The notes under the pieces were generated by a model. That model did not search any database and was not told the origin of the DNA. It saw only the letters and a program-made list of their open reading frames with translations. Position numbers and translations under genes: made by a program. A stretch of 64,000 nucleotides of DNA from the NCBI RefSeq assembly GCF_014358075.1, contig NZ_JACONT010000019.1, positions 1-64,000 on the forward strand, given 5' to 3'. Position 1 is the stretch's first letter; every line of letters begins with the position of its first letter. This document shows positions 18,631-26,529 of the stretch, one piece after another. The DNA comes from Sphingomonas albertensis. GTDB taxonomy: Bacteria > Pseudomonadota > Alphaproteobacteria > Sphingomonadales > Sphingomonadaceae.

Positions 18631-19191
18631 CTACGGACGCGGCGGTCCTTTCCAGCGCTGGACGAGGCCTGCCATCACCATATCGACCGAATCCACCTCG
18701 GCGGCGATGCGCTGATGGAGAAACCCCGCGGCATCCCGGAAGCGGCGGGCCAATGCGTTGTCCGGCACGATCCCAAGCCCGACCTCGTTCGACACCACGA
18801 TGATCCGCCCTTCGAGCCGACCGATCGCATCCAGCAGCGCGTCCGTTCGCGCCGCGACCGGCGCATCGTCGAGCAGCAGGTTGGATACCCACAAGGTCAG
18901 GCAATCGACGAGCAGCACGGTATCGACCGCGTCGGCGGCGAGCAGGGCGTCGGGCAGCGCCAGCGGTGCCTCGATGGTCTCCCACCGGTCGTCGCGATCT
19001 GCGCGATGGCGCGCGATCCGATCGGTCATCTCGCCGTCGAACGCCTGCGCCGTCGCGACATAGACGAGCTTGAGTTGCTCGGCCGTCGCGAGCGCTTCGG
19101 CGGTTTCCTGCGCATGACGGCTCTTGCCCGAGCGCGCGCCACCGAGCACGAACAGGCTCTTGCCGAACGCCGCTCCAACTGATTGCACCAT
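18631..19191 (-). CDS. cobU: Adenosylcobinamide kinase / adenosylcobinamide-phosphate guanylyltransferase
   Basis: A 186-residue bifunctional enzyme of cobalamin nucleotide-loop assembly: it phosphorylates adenosylcobinamide and then attaches GMP. FVLGGARSGKS is the P-loop near the N-terminus. YVATAQAFDGEM and the HRADR/W segment match the CobU guanylylation-histidine region, and VDCLTLWVSNLL with VSNEVGLGIVP is diagnostic. ATG at 19191 is chosen over a longer frame because the P-loop normally lies within 20 residues of the start. It diverges from cobD; the products feed CobS, encoded 3.4 kb away. Confidence 0.94.
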   Translation of the reverse strand: MVQSVGAAFGKSLFVLGGARSGKSRHAQETAEALATAEQLKLVYVATAQAFDGEMTDRIARHRADRDDRWETIEAPLALPDALLAADAVDTVLLVDCLTLWVSNLLLDDAPVAARTDALLDAIGRLEGRIIVVSNEVGLGIVPDNALARRFRDAAGFLHQRIAAEVDSVDMVMAGLVQRWKGPPRP

Positions 19192-19278
19192 GTCGTGTCC
19201 TTCGTGCTTGCAGCCGCCACCCGGAATGACGATGACGCCGCGAAGATCAAGCAAAAGCCCATGGGACTGACCGACGGA

Positions 19279-20253
19279 ATGAAGGCCCTGCGCATCCACG
19301 GTGGACGGATCGACATCGCCGCCACCTGCTATCCAGGTGCGCCGCACCCGTGGCTCGATCTGTCGACCGGCATCAATCCATGCCCCTGGCCCGCCGACCG
19401 CGCGCCGTCGGTCGATCTGCAACGACTACCCTCCCCGGCCGCTCTCCGCGATCTCGAAGCGGCCGCGGCGGCGATGTTCGGCGCCAGCGCGGACCGGGTC
19501 GTCGCCTTGCCGGGCAGCGAGATCGGCCTTCGCGCGCTCGATAGTCTCGAGCTGCCGTCGCCGGTCCGCTTCGTCACGCCCAGCTACTCGACGCATCAGG
19601 ATGCGATCGGGGGTGCGACACCGATCGTGCGCGACGCGATCGACACGATCCGCGACGGCACGCTCCTGCTGGCCAACCCGAACAATCCCGACGGCGCCCT
19701 CGATATGCCAGATCGACTGTTGCGGATCGCCCGGTGCGGCACGTGGCTGGTCGTCGACGAAGCCTTTGCCGACATCGCACCCGAGTTCAGCCTCATTCCG
19801 GGCCTCGATCCCAACGACCGGGCGATCATATTCCGGTCGTTCGGCAAGTTCTTCGGGCTCGCGGGCGTGCGACTGGGCTTCATGATTGCGCAGCCCGCGC
19901 AAGCGGAAGCGATGCGGCGTCGTTTGGGCAGTTGGCCCGTCTCCGCGCTCGCGGTCGCCTACGGCACGGCGGCCTACCGCGATACCGCGTGGATCGCGGA
20001 GGCTCGGCGATCGATCGTCGCGCGCGCCGGCCGACTCGACACGCTGCTCGGCCGTCACGGTCTGCAGAGCCGCGGCGCGTGCCCGTTGTTCCGGCTGGTG
20101 GAAAGCGACGACGCGCCTGCGATGTTCGAACGCCTTTCGCGATCGGGTATCCTCACGCGTCCGTTCGATCATGCGCCGCGCTGGCTCCGCTTCGGGGTGC
20201 CGGGGGACGACGCCGCATTCGACCGCCTCGACCGGGCTCTTGCCGGTGGCTGA
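19279..20253 (+). CDS. cobD: Threonine-phosphate decarboxylase (CobD of Salmonella, CobC of Pseudomonas)
   Basis: A 324-residue PLP aminotransferase-fold enzyme that makes (R)-1-aminopropan-2-ol phosphate for the cobalamin side chain. HGGRIDIAATCYPGAPHPWL then DLSTGINP is the family N-terminus. LLANPNNPDG binds PLP, VVDEAFAD holds the pyridine-contacting aspartate, and SFGKFFGLAG the Schiff-base lysine. Start is uncertain: ATG 19279 gives the usual short lead-in to HGG, while ATG 19261 adds six residues. It overlaps the cbiB start by eight bases, making cobD-cbiB-cobQ one operon. Confidence 0.92.
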   Translation: MKALRIHGGRIDIAATCYPGAPHPWLDLSTGINPCPWPADRAPSVDLQRLPSPAALRDLEAAAAAMFGASADRVVALPGSEIGLRALDSLELPSPVRFVTPSYSTHQDAIGGATPIVRDAIDTIRDGTLLLANPNNPDGALDMPDRLLRIARCGTWLVVDEAFADIAPEFSLIPGLDPNDRAIIFRSFGKFFGLAGVRLGFMIAQPAQAEAMRRRLGSWPVSALAVAYGTAAYRDTAWIAEARRSIVARAGRLDTLLGRHGLQSRGACPLFRLVESDDAPAMFERLSRSGILTRPFDHAPRWLRFGVPGDDAAFDRLDRALAGG

Positions 20254-21184
20254 GCCGATCGCAGCGCTGGCGATCCTGGTGGACGTGGCGATCGGCTGGC
20301 CGCCGGCGCTTTATGCCCGGATCGGTCATCCGGTCGGCGGGTTCGCGCGTGTGATCGGCTGGGCGGAGGCGCGCTGGAACACCCCCGCCGCATCGAGCAC
20401 CCATCGTCGGGCCACGGGAATTCTGACATTGGCCTTGATCGTTGCCATCGCGATCGGAGTGGCGTGGGCGGCGACGCTGCTCGCCCGTCACACGCTAGGC
20501 TCGGTGGCGTGGATCGCGATCGGCCTCATGGCCGCACCGGGACTGGCGATCCGCAGCCTGTACGATCATGTCGTTCCGGTGGCACATGCGCTGGCCGCGA
20601 GCGATCTCGAGACTGGCCGCGCGCGCGTCGCGATGATCGTCGGCCGTGACGTCGCCTCGCTCGACGAAGCCGGCGTCGCGCGGGCGGCGATCGAGAGCCT
20701 TGCCGAAAGCGTGTGCGACGGCGTCGTCGCACCGCTGTTTTGGCTGCTCGTCGCGGGGCTGCCGGGACTGTGGGCGTACAAGGCGATCAACACCGCCGAT
20801 AGTCTGATCGGGCATCGCGAGGAACGTTGGCGCGCGTTCGGCTGGGCGGCGGCACGGACCGACGATGGCGCGAACCTGATTTCCGCGCGGCTCAGCGGCG
20901 TGCTGCTGTGCCTTGCCGGGCTCGGCGGATGGCGGACGATGTGGCGCGACGCGGGGAATCACGCATCGCCTAACGCCGGCTGGCCCGAAGCCGCGATGGC
21001 CGGCGCGCTCGGTCTGCGGCTGGCGGGCCCGATCGCCTATGACGGGGTGAGCGTCGCCAAGCCGTATATCGGTAACGGCCGTGCTGACGCTACCGCCGCC
21101 GATCTCCGCGCCGCGCTTGGTATCTATAGGCGGGCGTGCGTGCTGCTGTTCGTCATTACCGGAGGGATCGCATGGTCGCTCTGA
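20246..21184 (+). CDS. cbiB: Adenosylcobinamide-phosphate synthase (CbiB; CobD in aerobic nomenclature)
   Basis: A 312-residue integral membrane enzyme joining cobyric acid to aminopropanol phosphate. The sequence has four to five hydrophobic segments and conserved blocks [37 protein letters not shown], and [15 protein letters not shown]. The start is taken as GTG 20246 (VAEPIAAL), overlapping the end of cobD by eight bases; TTG 20240 is an alternative. The 3' end overlaps the start of cobQ by 13 bases, so all three genes are translationally linked. Confidence 0.92.
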   Translation: MAEPIAALAILVDVAIGWPPALYARIGHPVGGFARVIGWAEARWNTPAASSTHRRATGILTLALIVAIAIGVAWAATLLARHTLGSVAWIAIGLMAAPGLAIRSLYDHVVPVAHALAASDLETGRARVAMIVGRDVASLDEAGVARAAIESLAESVCDGVVAPLFWLLVAGLPGLWAYKAINTADSLIGHREERWRAFGWAAARTDDGANLISARLSGVLLCLAGLGGWRTMWRDAGNHASPNAGWPEAAMAGALGLRLAGPIAYDGVSVAKPYIGNGRADATAADLRAALGIYRRACVLLFVITGGIAWSL

Positions 21185-22641
21185 TGCTCCAGGGGACCGG
21201 CTCGGACGTCGGCAAGTCGGTGCTGGTCGCGGGGCTATGCCGCGCGTTCGCCAATCGCGGGCTGTCGGTCCGCCCGTTCAAGCCGCAGAACATGTCGAAC
21301 AACGCCGCCGTCACCGCCGATGGCGGCGAGATCGGCCGCGCGCAGGCGACGCAGGCGATCGCCTGCCGGGTCGAACCCAGCGTCGACATGAACCCGGTGC
21401 TGCTCAAGCCTCAGGGCGACCGAACCTCGCAACTGATCGTCCGCGGGCAGGTGCGCGGGACGCTCGCCGCGGCGCGCTGGCGCGAGGGGCGCGAGGGATT
21501 GCTGGTCGATGTGCTCGACAGTTTCGAGCGACTGTCGGCAGGCTGCGATCTCGTCGTCGTCGAAGGCGCGGGCAGCCCGGCGGAGATCAACCTGCGCGCC
21601 GGCGACATCGCCAACATGGGGTTCGCGCGGGCTGCCGACGTCCCCGTGGTGCTGGTCGGCGACATCGACCGCGGCGGCGTGATCGCGGCGATCGTCGGCA
21701 CGCGCGCGGTGATCGATCCGGCAGATGCGGCGATGATCCACGGCTTCCTGATCAACAAGTTCCGCGGCGACCCGGCGCTGTTCGACGACGGCTATCGCGC
21801 GATCGAAGCGCGGAGCGGATGGCGCGGCTACGGCGTCGTGCCGTGGCTGGCCGACGCGGTACGGTTGCCGAGCGAGGACGCAGTGATCCTCGAACGCCCC
21901 GCCGCCAGTGCCCAACGCCGCGTCACGATCGCCTGCCCGATCACGCCGCGGATCGCCAATTTCGACGACCTCGATCCGCTTCGGCTCGAGCCCGGTGTCG
22001 CGTTGGTGATGGTGCCGCCGGGCACACCGATCCCGGAGGTCGACATGATCGTGCTCGCGGGATCGAAGGCGACGATCCCCGACCTCGCCTTCGTTCGCGC
22101 GCAAGGCTGGGACATCGATATCCGCGCGCATCACCGCCGTGGCAAACCGGTGCTCGGGCTCTGCGGCGGCTATCAGATGCTCGGTCGCAGCATCGCCGAC
22201 CCTGACGGGATCGAGGGGCCGGCGGGGCGCGTCGACGGGCTCGGGTTGCTCGACATCGACACGGTCCTCACCGGCCGCAAGACGCTGGAAAGGGTGCGCG
22301 GCCGGGCGCAGGGCGCGGCGTTCGAGGGCTATGAGATGCACATGGGTGCTACCACCGGCCCCGCGACCGCACGCCCGGCCGGCCACCGCGCCGATGGCAG
22401 CCCCGAAGGCGCGACGAGTGCAGACGGGCTGGTGTCGGGCAGCTACGTCCACGGCCTGCTCGCGCTCGCGGAGCAACGCGCGGCGTGGCTTGCGCGGCTC
22501 GGCGTCGCGTCCAGCGGACCCGATCATAGCGCGTCGATCGATGCCGCGCTCGATGCGATCGCCGCAACGCTCGAGCGGCATGTCGATCTCGATGCGCTAC
22601 TTGCGCTAAGCGAGCGCGCCGGCCATCGCCAACGCGACTAG
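21172..22641 (+). CDS. cobQ: Cobyric acid synthase (glutamine-hydrolysing)
   Basis: A 489-residue ATP-dependent amidotransferase that amidates four carboxylates of adenosylcobyrinic acid a,c-diamide. [12 protein letters not shown] is the P-loop-like N-terminus and KPQNMSNNA the family signature. The C-terminal class I glutaminase domain has the nucleophile Cys in GLCGGYQML and the histidine in [10 protein letters not shown] 21172 has GGAGGG six bases upstream, which decides the start. The 3' end overlaps the convergent cobS gene by 36 bases. Confidence 0.95.
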   Translation: MVALMLQGTGSDVGKSVLVAGLCRAFANRGLSVRPFKPQNMSNNAAVTADGGEIGRAQATQAIACRVEPSVDMNPVLLKPQGDRTSQLIVRGQVRGTLAAARWREGREGLLVDVLDSFERLSAGCDLVVVEGAGSPAEINLRAGDIANMGFARAADVPVVLVGDIDRGGVIAAIVGTRAVIDPADAAMIHGFLINKFRGDPALFDDGYRAIEARSGWRGYGVVPWLADAVRLPSEDAVILERPAASAQRRVTIACPITPRIANFDDLDPLRLEPGVALVMVPPGTPIPEVDMIVLAGSKATIPDLAFVRAQGWDIDIRAHHRRGKPVLGLCGGYQMLGRSIADPDGIEGPAGRVDGLGLLDIDTVLTGRKTLERVRGRAQGAAFEGYEMHMGATTGPATARPAGHRADGSPEGATSADGLVSGSYVHGLLALAEQRAAWLARLGVASSGPDHSASIDAALDAIAATLERHVDLDALLALSERAGHRQRD

Positions 22642-23319
22642 CAGCCCGATCTCGACGATTTCGATTCCCGCGCCATGCGCGTCGCCGGTCACGCCGCCGA
22701 GCGTCTGCCGGAACCATGCCGCGACGCCGAGCACGAGCAGCGGGAAGGCGATGAGCGCCGGCTCCCCAACTGCGGTGAGCGCGAGCAGCAGGCCCCATCC
22801 CAGCAGATCGCGCGCGCGTACCGCGCCGACAACCGCAGCGCCGAGCCCGCTGGGCCGCAGTGGCGGCAACAGTCTCGCCCATGCCAGCGGCCCCATCCTC
22901 GCCGCGAACGGCACAAGGACCAGCCCCCAATCCACCCCTACGGCATGCAGCAGCACGAGCTTGGCGAGCATCTGACCGGCGATCGCGACGACGCCGAAGC
23001 TCCCGATATGCGGATCGGCCATGACAGCAAGCAGGCGCGTCCGATCGCCATGCGCTGCGCCCAGCCCGTCGGCGAGGTCGGCAAGCCCGTCGAGATGCAG
23101 CGCCCCCGTCACCGCGATCCAGGTCAGCAGGGCAGCACAGGCCCCCATCCACGGATCGACCAGCGCACCCAGCCATCCGGCCGCAGCGACGATCAGGCCG
23201 ATCACGAGACCGACGATAGGGTAGAACCGGATCGCCGCGGCGAAATCCGCTGGCCCCATTTCGACCCGCGGCATCGGCAGGCGGGTCAGAAAGCCGAACG
23301 CGATGATCAGCCCTTTCAC
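22606..23319 (-). CDS. cobS: Adenosylcobinamide-GDP ribazoletransferase (cobalamin synthase)
   Basis: A 237-residue polytopic membrane enzyme that joins adenosylcobinamide-GDP to alpha-ribazole, the last step of the nucleotide loop. [12 protein letters not shown] and the acidic [16 protein letters not shown] with ADPHIGSFG are diagnostic. Several hydrophobic helices follow. It starts at GTG 23319, whose bases overlap the stop of the phosphatase gene (GTGA). It is the last gene of the riboswitch-led operon and converges on cobQ with overlapping coding ends. Confidence 0.94.
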   Translation of the reverse strand: MKGLIIAFGFLTRLPMPRVEMGPADFAAAIRFYPIVGLVIGLIVAAAGWLGALVDPWMGACAALLTWIAVTGALHLDGLADLADGLGAAHGDRTRLLAVMADPHIGSFGVVAIAGQMLAKLVLLHAVGVDWGLVLVPFAARMGPLAWARLLPPLRPSGLGAAVVGAVRARDLLGWGLLLALTAVGEPALIAFPLLVLGVAAWFRQTLGGVTGDAHGAGIEIVEIGLLVALAMAGALA

Positions 23320-23885
23320 GTAGCCAGCCCGACGATCTGCACGGTCCGCGTCGGGCCCGGCCAGATGCGCAGCGAGACGAGCGCGGCATAGGGGAGGTCG
23401 AACGCCCAGGTCTGCCGCCTGTCGAACCCGCACAATTCCGCGAGCGCCGCCCGGATCGCGCCGCCATGCGTCACGACCAATGTCGAGACCGGTGGCATCT
23501 CTGCCAGCGCACGCGCGACGCGGCCCTGCAACGCGGACCAGCGTTCGCCATCGGGCGGTGGCGAGGCATCGGGATCGTCGTAGAACGCCGCCAACTCGGC
23601 GGGGTGTATCTCGGCTGGGCCCAAACCGTCCCAGGCGCCAAAGTCGAGTTCCCGCCAGCGTGGATCGACCTCGACCGAAACGCCGCGCGGCGCACCGATC
23701 GCCGCCGCGCAGGCATGCGCGCGGATCAGATCGGACGCTGCGATCCGTTCCACCGCGATGCCCTCCGCGCGTGCGACGCAGGCGGCGATCCCCGCCTCGG
23801 TCGCCGGGTCGTCGGTTCGCCCCAGCAACCGACCCGCCACCGCAGGCGCACCATGCCGCATCAGGTACAGCATGTACGCGCTCAC
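23316..23885 (-). CDS. Histidine phosphatase family protein (CobC-type alpha-ribazole phosphatase candidate)
   Basis: A 189-residue phosphatase with the catalytic LMRHGAP near the N-terminus, ASDLIRAHACA in place of the usual SxLxRA, WRELDFGAWDG, and the second catalytic histidine in VVTHGGAIR. It sits between cobT and cobS with start/stop overlaps on both sides, which favours a role in removing the phosphate from alpha-ribazole phosphate or cobalamin phosphate. The fold is certain; the substrate is inferred from context. Confidence 0.9.
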   Translation of the reverse strand: MSAYMLYLMRHGAPAVAGRLLGRTDDPATEAGIAACVARAEGIAVERIAASDLIRAHACAAAIGAPRGVSVEVDPRWRELDFGAWDGLGPAEIHPAELAAFYDDPDASPPPDGERWSALQGRVARALAEMPPVSTLVVTHGGAIRAALAELCGFDRRQTWAFDLPYAALVSLRIWPGPTRTVQIVGLAT

Positions 23886-24895
23886 GCCGCCGAAACGCCC
23901 GCCTCGGCGAACGTCGCCATCTCGGCATGCACGGCCAGCGCGGCTCGAACCAGCAATGTCGCGGTCGCAGCGCCGCTGCCCTCGCCCAGCCGCATCCCGA
24001 GCGACAGCAATGGTTCGATGCCCATTCGCTCAAGCAGAAGACGGTGCCCCGGCTCTGCCGAGACATGCCCGGCAAGGCAATGCGCGAGAATGTCGGGGCA
24101 CGCCGCCGCCAACGGCGCGATGGCCGCACAGCAGATAAACCCATCGAGCATCACCGGCAGGCCCGCCAGTCGCGCGGCAACCACCGCACCTGCAATCGCT
24201 GCCAGTTCGCGTCCGCCGAGCCGCCGCAAGATCTCGAACGGTGTGGTCAGCGCGTCCCGGTGCAGCGCGACCCCAGCCTCGACGACGGCGATCTTCCGTG
24301 CGATGCCCTCGCCATCGACGCCGGTACCCGGCCCTACCCAGTCGCTCGCCGACCCGCCGAAGCTCGCCAGACACAGCGCCGCGGCGGTCGTCGAATTGCC
24401 GATCCCCATCTCGCCGAGCACCACCAAGTCCGGCACATCCGCGACCGCCGCCGCGCCAGCGTTCAACGCGGCAAGGCACTCGTCCTCCGACATCGCCGGC
24501 GCTTGCGTGAAATCCGCGGTCGGGCGATCGAGGTCGACCGACACGATCTTCAGCTCGAGGCCCGCCGCTCGCGACAGCGCGTTGATCGCCGCGCCGCCAG
24601 CCTCGAAATTGGAGACCATCTGCGCGGTGACCGAGGCCGGAAACGCACTCACACCGCGCGCGACGATGCCGTGGTTGCCCGCGAATACCACCGCGCTCCC
24701 GCGATCGAGACGAGGCAGCGGGTTACCCTGCCAGCCGGCCATGAAGACCGCGATATCCTCCAGCCGCCCGAGCGAGCCCGGCGGCTTGGTCAGTTCCCCT
24801 TGCCGGGCGATCGCCGCGGATCGCGCCGCGGCATCCGCCTGCGGCAAGCCGCGCAAGGCCGCCAGAAACCCAGCAGGCGTCGCGAACGCGGTCAT
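23882..24895 (-). CDS. cobT: Nicotinate-nucleotide-dimethylbenzimidazole phosphoribosyltransferase
   Basis: A 337-residue enzyme that makes alpha-ribazole phosphate from nicotinate mononucleotide and dimethylbenzimidazole, supplying the lower ligand of cobalamin. KPPGSLGRLEDIA near residue 37, VVFAGNHGIVARGVSAFP and LGEMGIGNSTTAAAL are conserved CobT segments. Length matches the usual 340-356. It overlaps the DUF1636 gene upstream and the phosphatase gene downstream by four bases each. Confidence 0.95.
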   Translation of the reverse strand: MTAFATPAGFLAALRGLPQADAAARSAAIARQGELTKPPGSLGRLEDIAVFMAGWQGNPLPRLDRGSAVVFAGNHGIVARGVSAFPASVTAQMVSNFEAGGAAINALSRAAGLELKIVSVDLDRPTADFTQAPAMSEDECLAALNAGAAAVADVPDLVVLGEMGIGNSTTAAALCLASFGGSASDWVGPGTGVDGEGIARKIAVVEAGVALHRDALTTPFEILRRLGGRELAAIAGAVVAARLAGLPVMLDGFICCAAIAPLAAACPDILAHCLAGHVSAEPGHRLLLERMGIEPLLSLGMRLGEGSGAATATLLVRAALAVHAEMATFAEAGVSAA

Positions 24896-25299
24896 TCGAC
24901 GACGAAGCCCGCGGGCGGCGTGCGGGCGATGAAATGCCCCTTAACGCCCTGCGGCCATTGCTTGAACGGCACCTGCCCGAACGCGCTTTCGCCGTAAAGC
25001 CGGGCATATTCGAGGATCGCACGCGCGGAATCCTCGGTCGGTTCGAACCGGCCGAGCACATAGCCGACCTTGGCGGGTGCGCGCAGGTGGATCGTGCAGA
25101 AATCCTGGCACGCGAACAGGCACGGCATCTCCTGCACCGCGACGTCGGCATAGGCGGGATCGCTCGCCTGCACCGCCTTTAACGCAGCAACGAGCCGTGC
25201 TCCGCCGCGATTGCCCCGCTCGTCATCGCGCGCATCCGCGGAATGGCGACACGTGTTGCACGCGACGACCGCGACGCCGTCCTCGGCGGGCTTCAGCAT
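24892..25299 (-). CDS. DUF1636 cysteine-rich putative metal-binding protein
   Basis: A 135-residue protein matching the DUF1636 pattern often found next to cobalamin genes. Five cysteines are arranged as C14-x2-C17 and C60-x3-C64-x3-C68, in the order ACNTC and PCLFACQDFC, which resembles a thioredoxin-like [2Fe-2S] ferredoxin. Function is not established; metal or redox support for cobalt chelation or corrin chemistry is a guess from context. ATG 25299 begins the conserved region. It is the first gene of the riboswitch-controlled operon, and a 15-codon reading frame overlaps its start. Confidence 0.83.
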   Translation of the reverse strand: MLKPAEDGVAVVACNTCRHSADARDDERGNRGGARLVAALKAVQASDPAYADVAVQEMPCLFACQDFCTIHLRAPAKVGYVLGRFEPTEDSARAILEYARLYGESAFGQVPFKQWPQGVKGHFIARTPPAGFVVE

Positions 25300-25340
25300 G
25301 TCCGTTCCCGGACGATCCCAACATGATGTGAACTTGGCAT
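25293..25340 (-). CDS. Possible 15-codon leader peptide ahead of DUF1636
   Basis: An ATG at 25340 with AAGGGG eight bases upstream opens a 15-codon frame ending in TGA at 25295-25293. That stop overlaps the ATG of the DUF1636 gene (ATGCTGA), so ribosomes finishing the leader could restart there. The encoded peptide begins MPSSHHVG. It lies in the 186-base stretch between riboswitch and first gene. It may simply be chance; only the ribosome site and the stop/start overlap support it. Confidence 0.3.
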   Translation of the reverse strand: MPSSHHVGIVRERTC

Positions 25341-25485
25341 AGTTACCCCTTCGGACAGTCGATCCCGCACCGTGCACAGGGCGAAAGGCGCACGCCTCCG
25401 GCCTCCGCGCGACGCGAAGCGATGTCGTCGCTCGGGGTGTTACCCGTCCGTTCGGCGCACCCTGGCCGGACGAAAGACGACCGCG

Positions 25486-25668
25486 ACGGGCAGGTCTCCT
25501 GGCTCGCGGGTCAACGCCGTCCGCGCCGCCTTCTCGGGAGTATCCCAATGGCATGAGGCACGATGGCTCGCCGCGTACAGTTGCAGGGGCAGCCGGGTGT
25601 TTCCCGTTCCCATTTTCATCCCCCTCCGCGTGAGCGTCGGGGGAACCTGTCGCGGGAGAAGCGATAGG
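25486..25668 (-). promoter_or_regulatory. Cobalamin (B12) riboswitch
   Basis: Read on the minus strand, the element carries the family's conserved parts in order: a 5' stem with ACAGGTTCC, the core GGCTGCCCCTGCAACTGTA, GCGAGCCATCG, and the B12 box AGCCAGGAGACCTGCC at about 25504-25489. It points to the DUF1636-cobT-phosphatase-cobS operon. Adenosylcobalamin binding should reduce expression of these genes. The expression platform is in the 186 bases before the first start codon; whether control is by termination or translation is not clear, as no T-run hairpin is visible. Confidence 0.94.
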
Positions 25669-25737
25669 CGGGAGGCTTGGGGGACGCAAGACGGCGATGC
25701 GCTGCTGGGCGGTCTCGCCATAAGTTCAACCGCCCGC

Positions 25738-25823
25738 CCGTCATCCTGACGAAAGTCAGGACCCAGGGTAACAAGCGGCAGCCTTCGTGGCTCTGGGTCC
25801 TGACTTTCTTCAGGATGACGGAG
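25738..25823. repeat. Inverted repeat, family B
   Basis: Left arm 25738-25768 (CCGTCATCCTGACGAAAGTC then AGGACCCAGGG) and right arm 25791-25823 (CTCTGGGTCCTGACTTTCTT then CAGGATGACGGAG) are near-perfect inverted copies of the unit at bases 8-37. The element lies between the cobO 3' end and the riboswitch and may terminate or insulate cobO transcription. Confidence 0.8.
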
Positions 25824-25869
25824 CTTTGGGTCAGAAGCGGGACCGACCCAACCGCCGTCTGAAACGCGC

Positions 25870-26469
25870 TTAGAACTCCACCCCCGCCTGCGCCTTCACG
25901 CCCGACCGGAACGGATGCTTCACCTGCGTCATCTCCGTCACCAGATCCGCCACCTCGATCAGCGCGTCCGGCGCGTTCCGCCCGGTCACCACGACGTGCG
26001 TCATCTCGGGCTTGGCCGCCAACGCCGCCAGCACCTCGTCGACCGGCAAATAGTCATACCGCAACACGATGTTCAGCTCGTCCGCCACCACCATCGCATA
26101 GGACGGATCCGCGATCATCCGCTTCACCTCGTCCCAGGCCTCGCGCGCCACCGCGATGTCGCGCGCGCGATCCTGCGTGTCCCAGGTGAACCCCTCCCCC
26201 ATCGGCTTGAACTCGCACAGCTCAGGAAACGCATCGAAAATCGCCTTCTCGCCCGTGGCCATCGCGCCCTTGACGAACTGCACGACACCGACTTTCCGCC
26301 CATGGCCGATCATCCGCACCGCCATGCCGAACGCGGCGGTCGACTTGCCCTTACCCTTGCCGGTGTGGACGATCACCAGCCCCTTCTCGATCGTCTTGCT
26401 CGCGACGATCTTATCGTGGACCTCCTTACGTTTGGCGCTCTTGGCATTCTGCTCGTCGTCGGTCCGCAT
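25870..26469 (-). CDS. cobO: Cob(I)yrinic acid a,c-diamide adenosyltransferase
   Basis: A 199-residue CobA/CobO-type ATP:corrinoid adenosyltransferase. The P-loop is VHTGKGKGKSTAAFG near residue 38, followed by QFVKGAMATGE, GEGFTWDTQD, and the DELNIVLRYDYL block, all typical. Two ATGs are in frame: 26475 has the AGAGGA ribosome site almost touching it, whereas 26469 has it at a normal seven bases, so 26469 is preferred. It is divergent from a flavoprotein gene across 60 bases. No riboswitch lies upstream of it. Confidence 0.94.
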   Translation of the reverse strand: MRTDDEQNAKSAKRKEVHDKIVASKTIEKGLVIVHTGKGKGKSTAAFGMAVRMIGHGRKVGVVQFVKGAMATGEKAIFDAFPELCEFKPMGEGFTWDTQDRARDIAVAREAWDEVKRMIADPSYAMVVADELNIVLRYDYLPVDEVLAALAAKPEMTHVVVTGRNAPDALIEVADLVTEMTQVKHPFRSGVKAQAGVEF

Positions 26470-26529
26470 AATCATGTCCTCTCGTCCTCGCGATGGCGGA
26501 TCGCGCCGCGCGGCGCTAGAGCGTGCGGC

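Noticed and set aside
19192..19278. Second cobalamin riboswitch in the cobU/cobD gap
   Set aside because: Too short and no B12 box; only a vague GCCGCCACCCGG resemblance.
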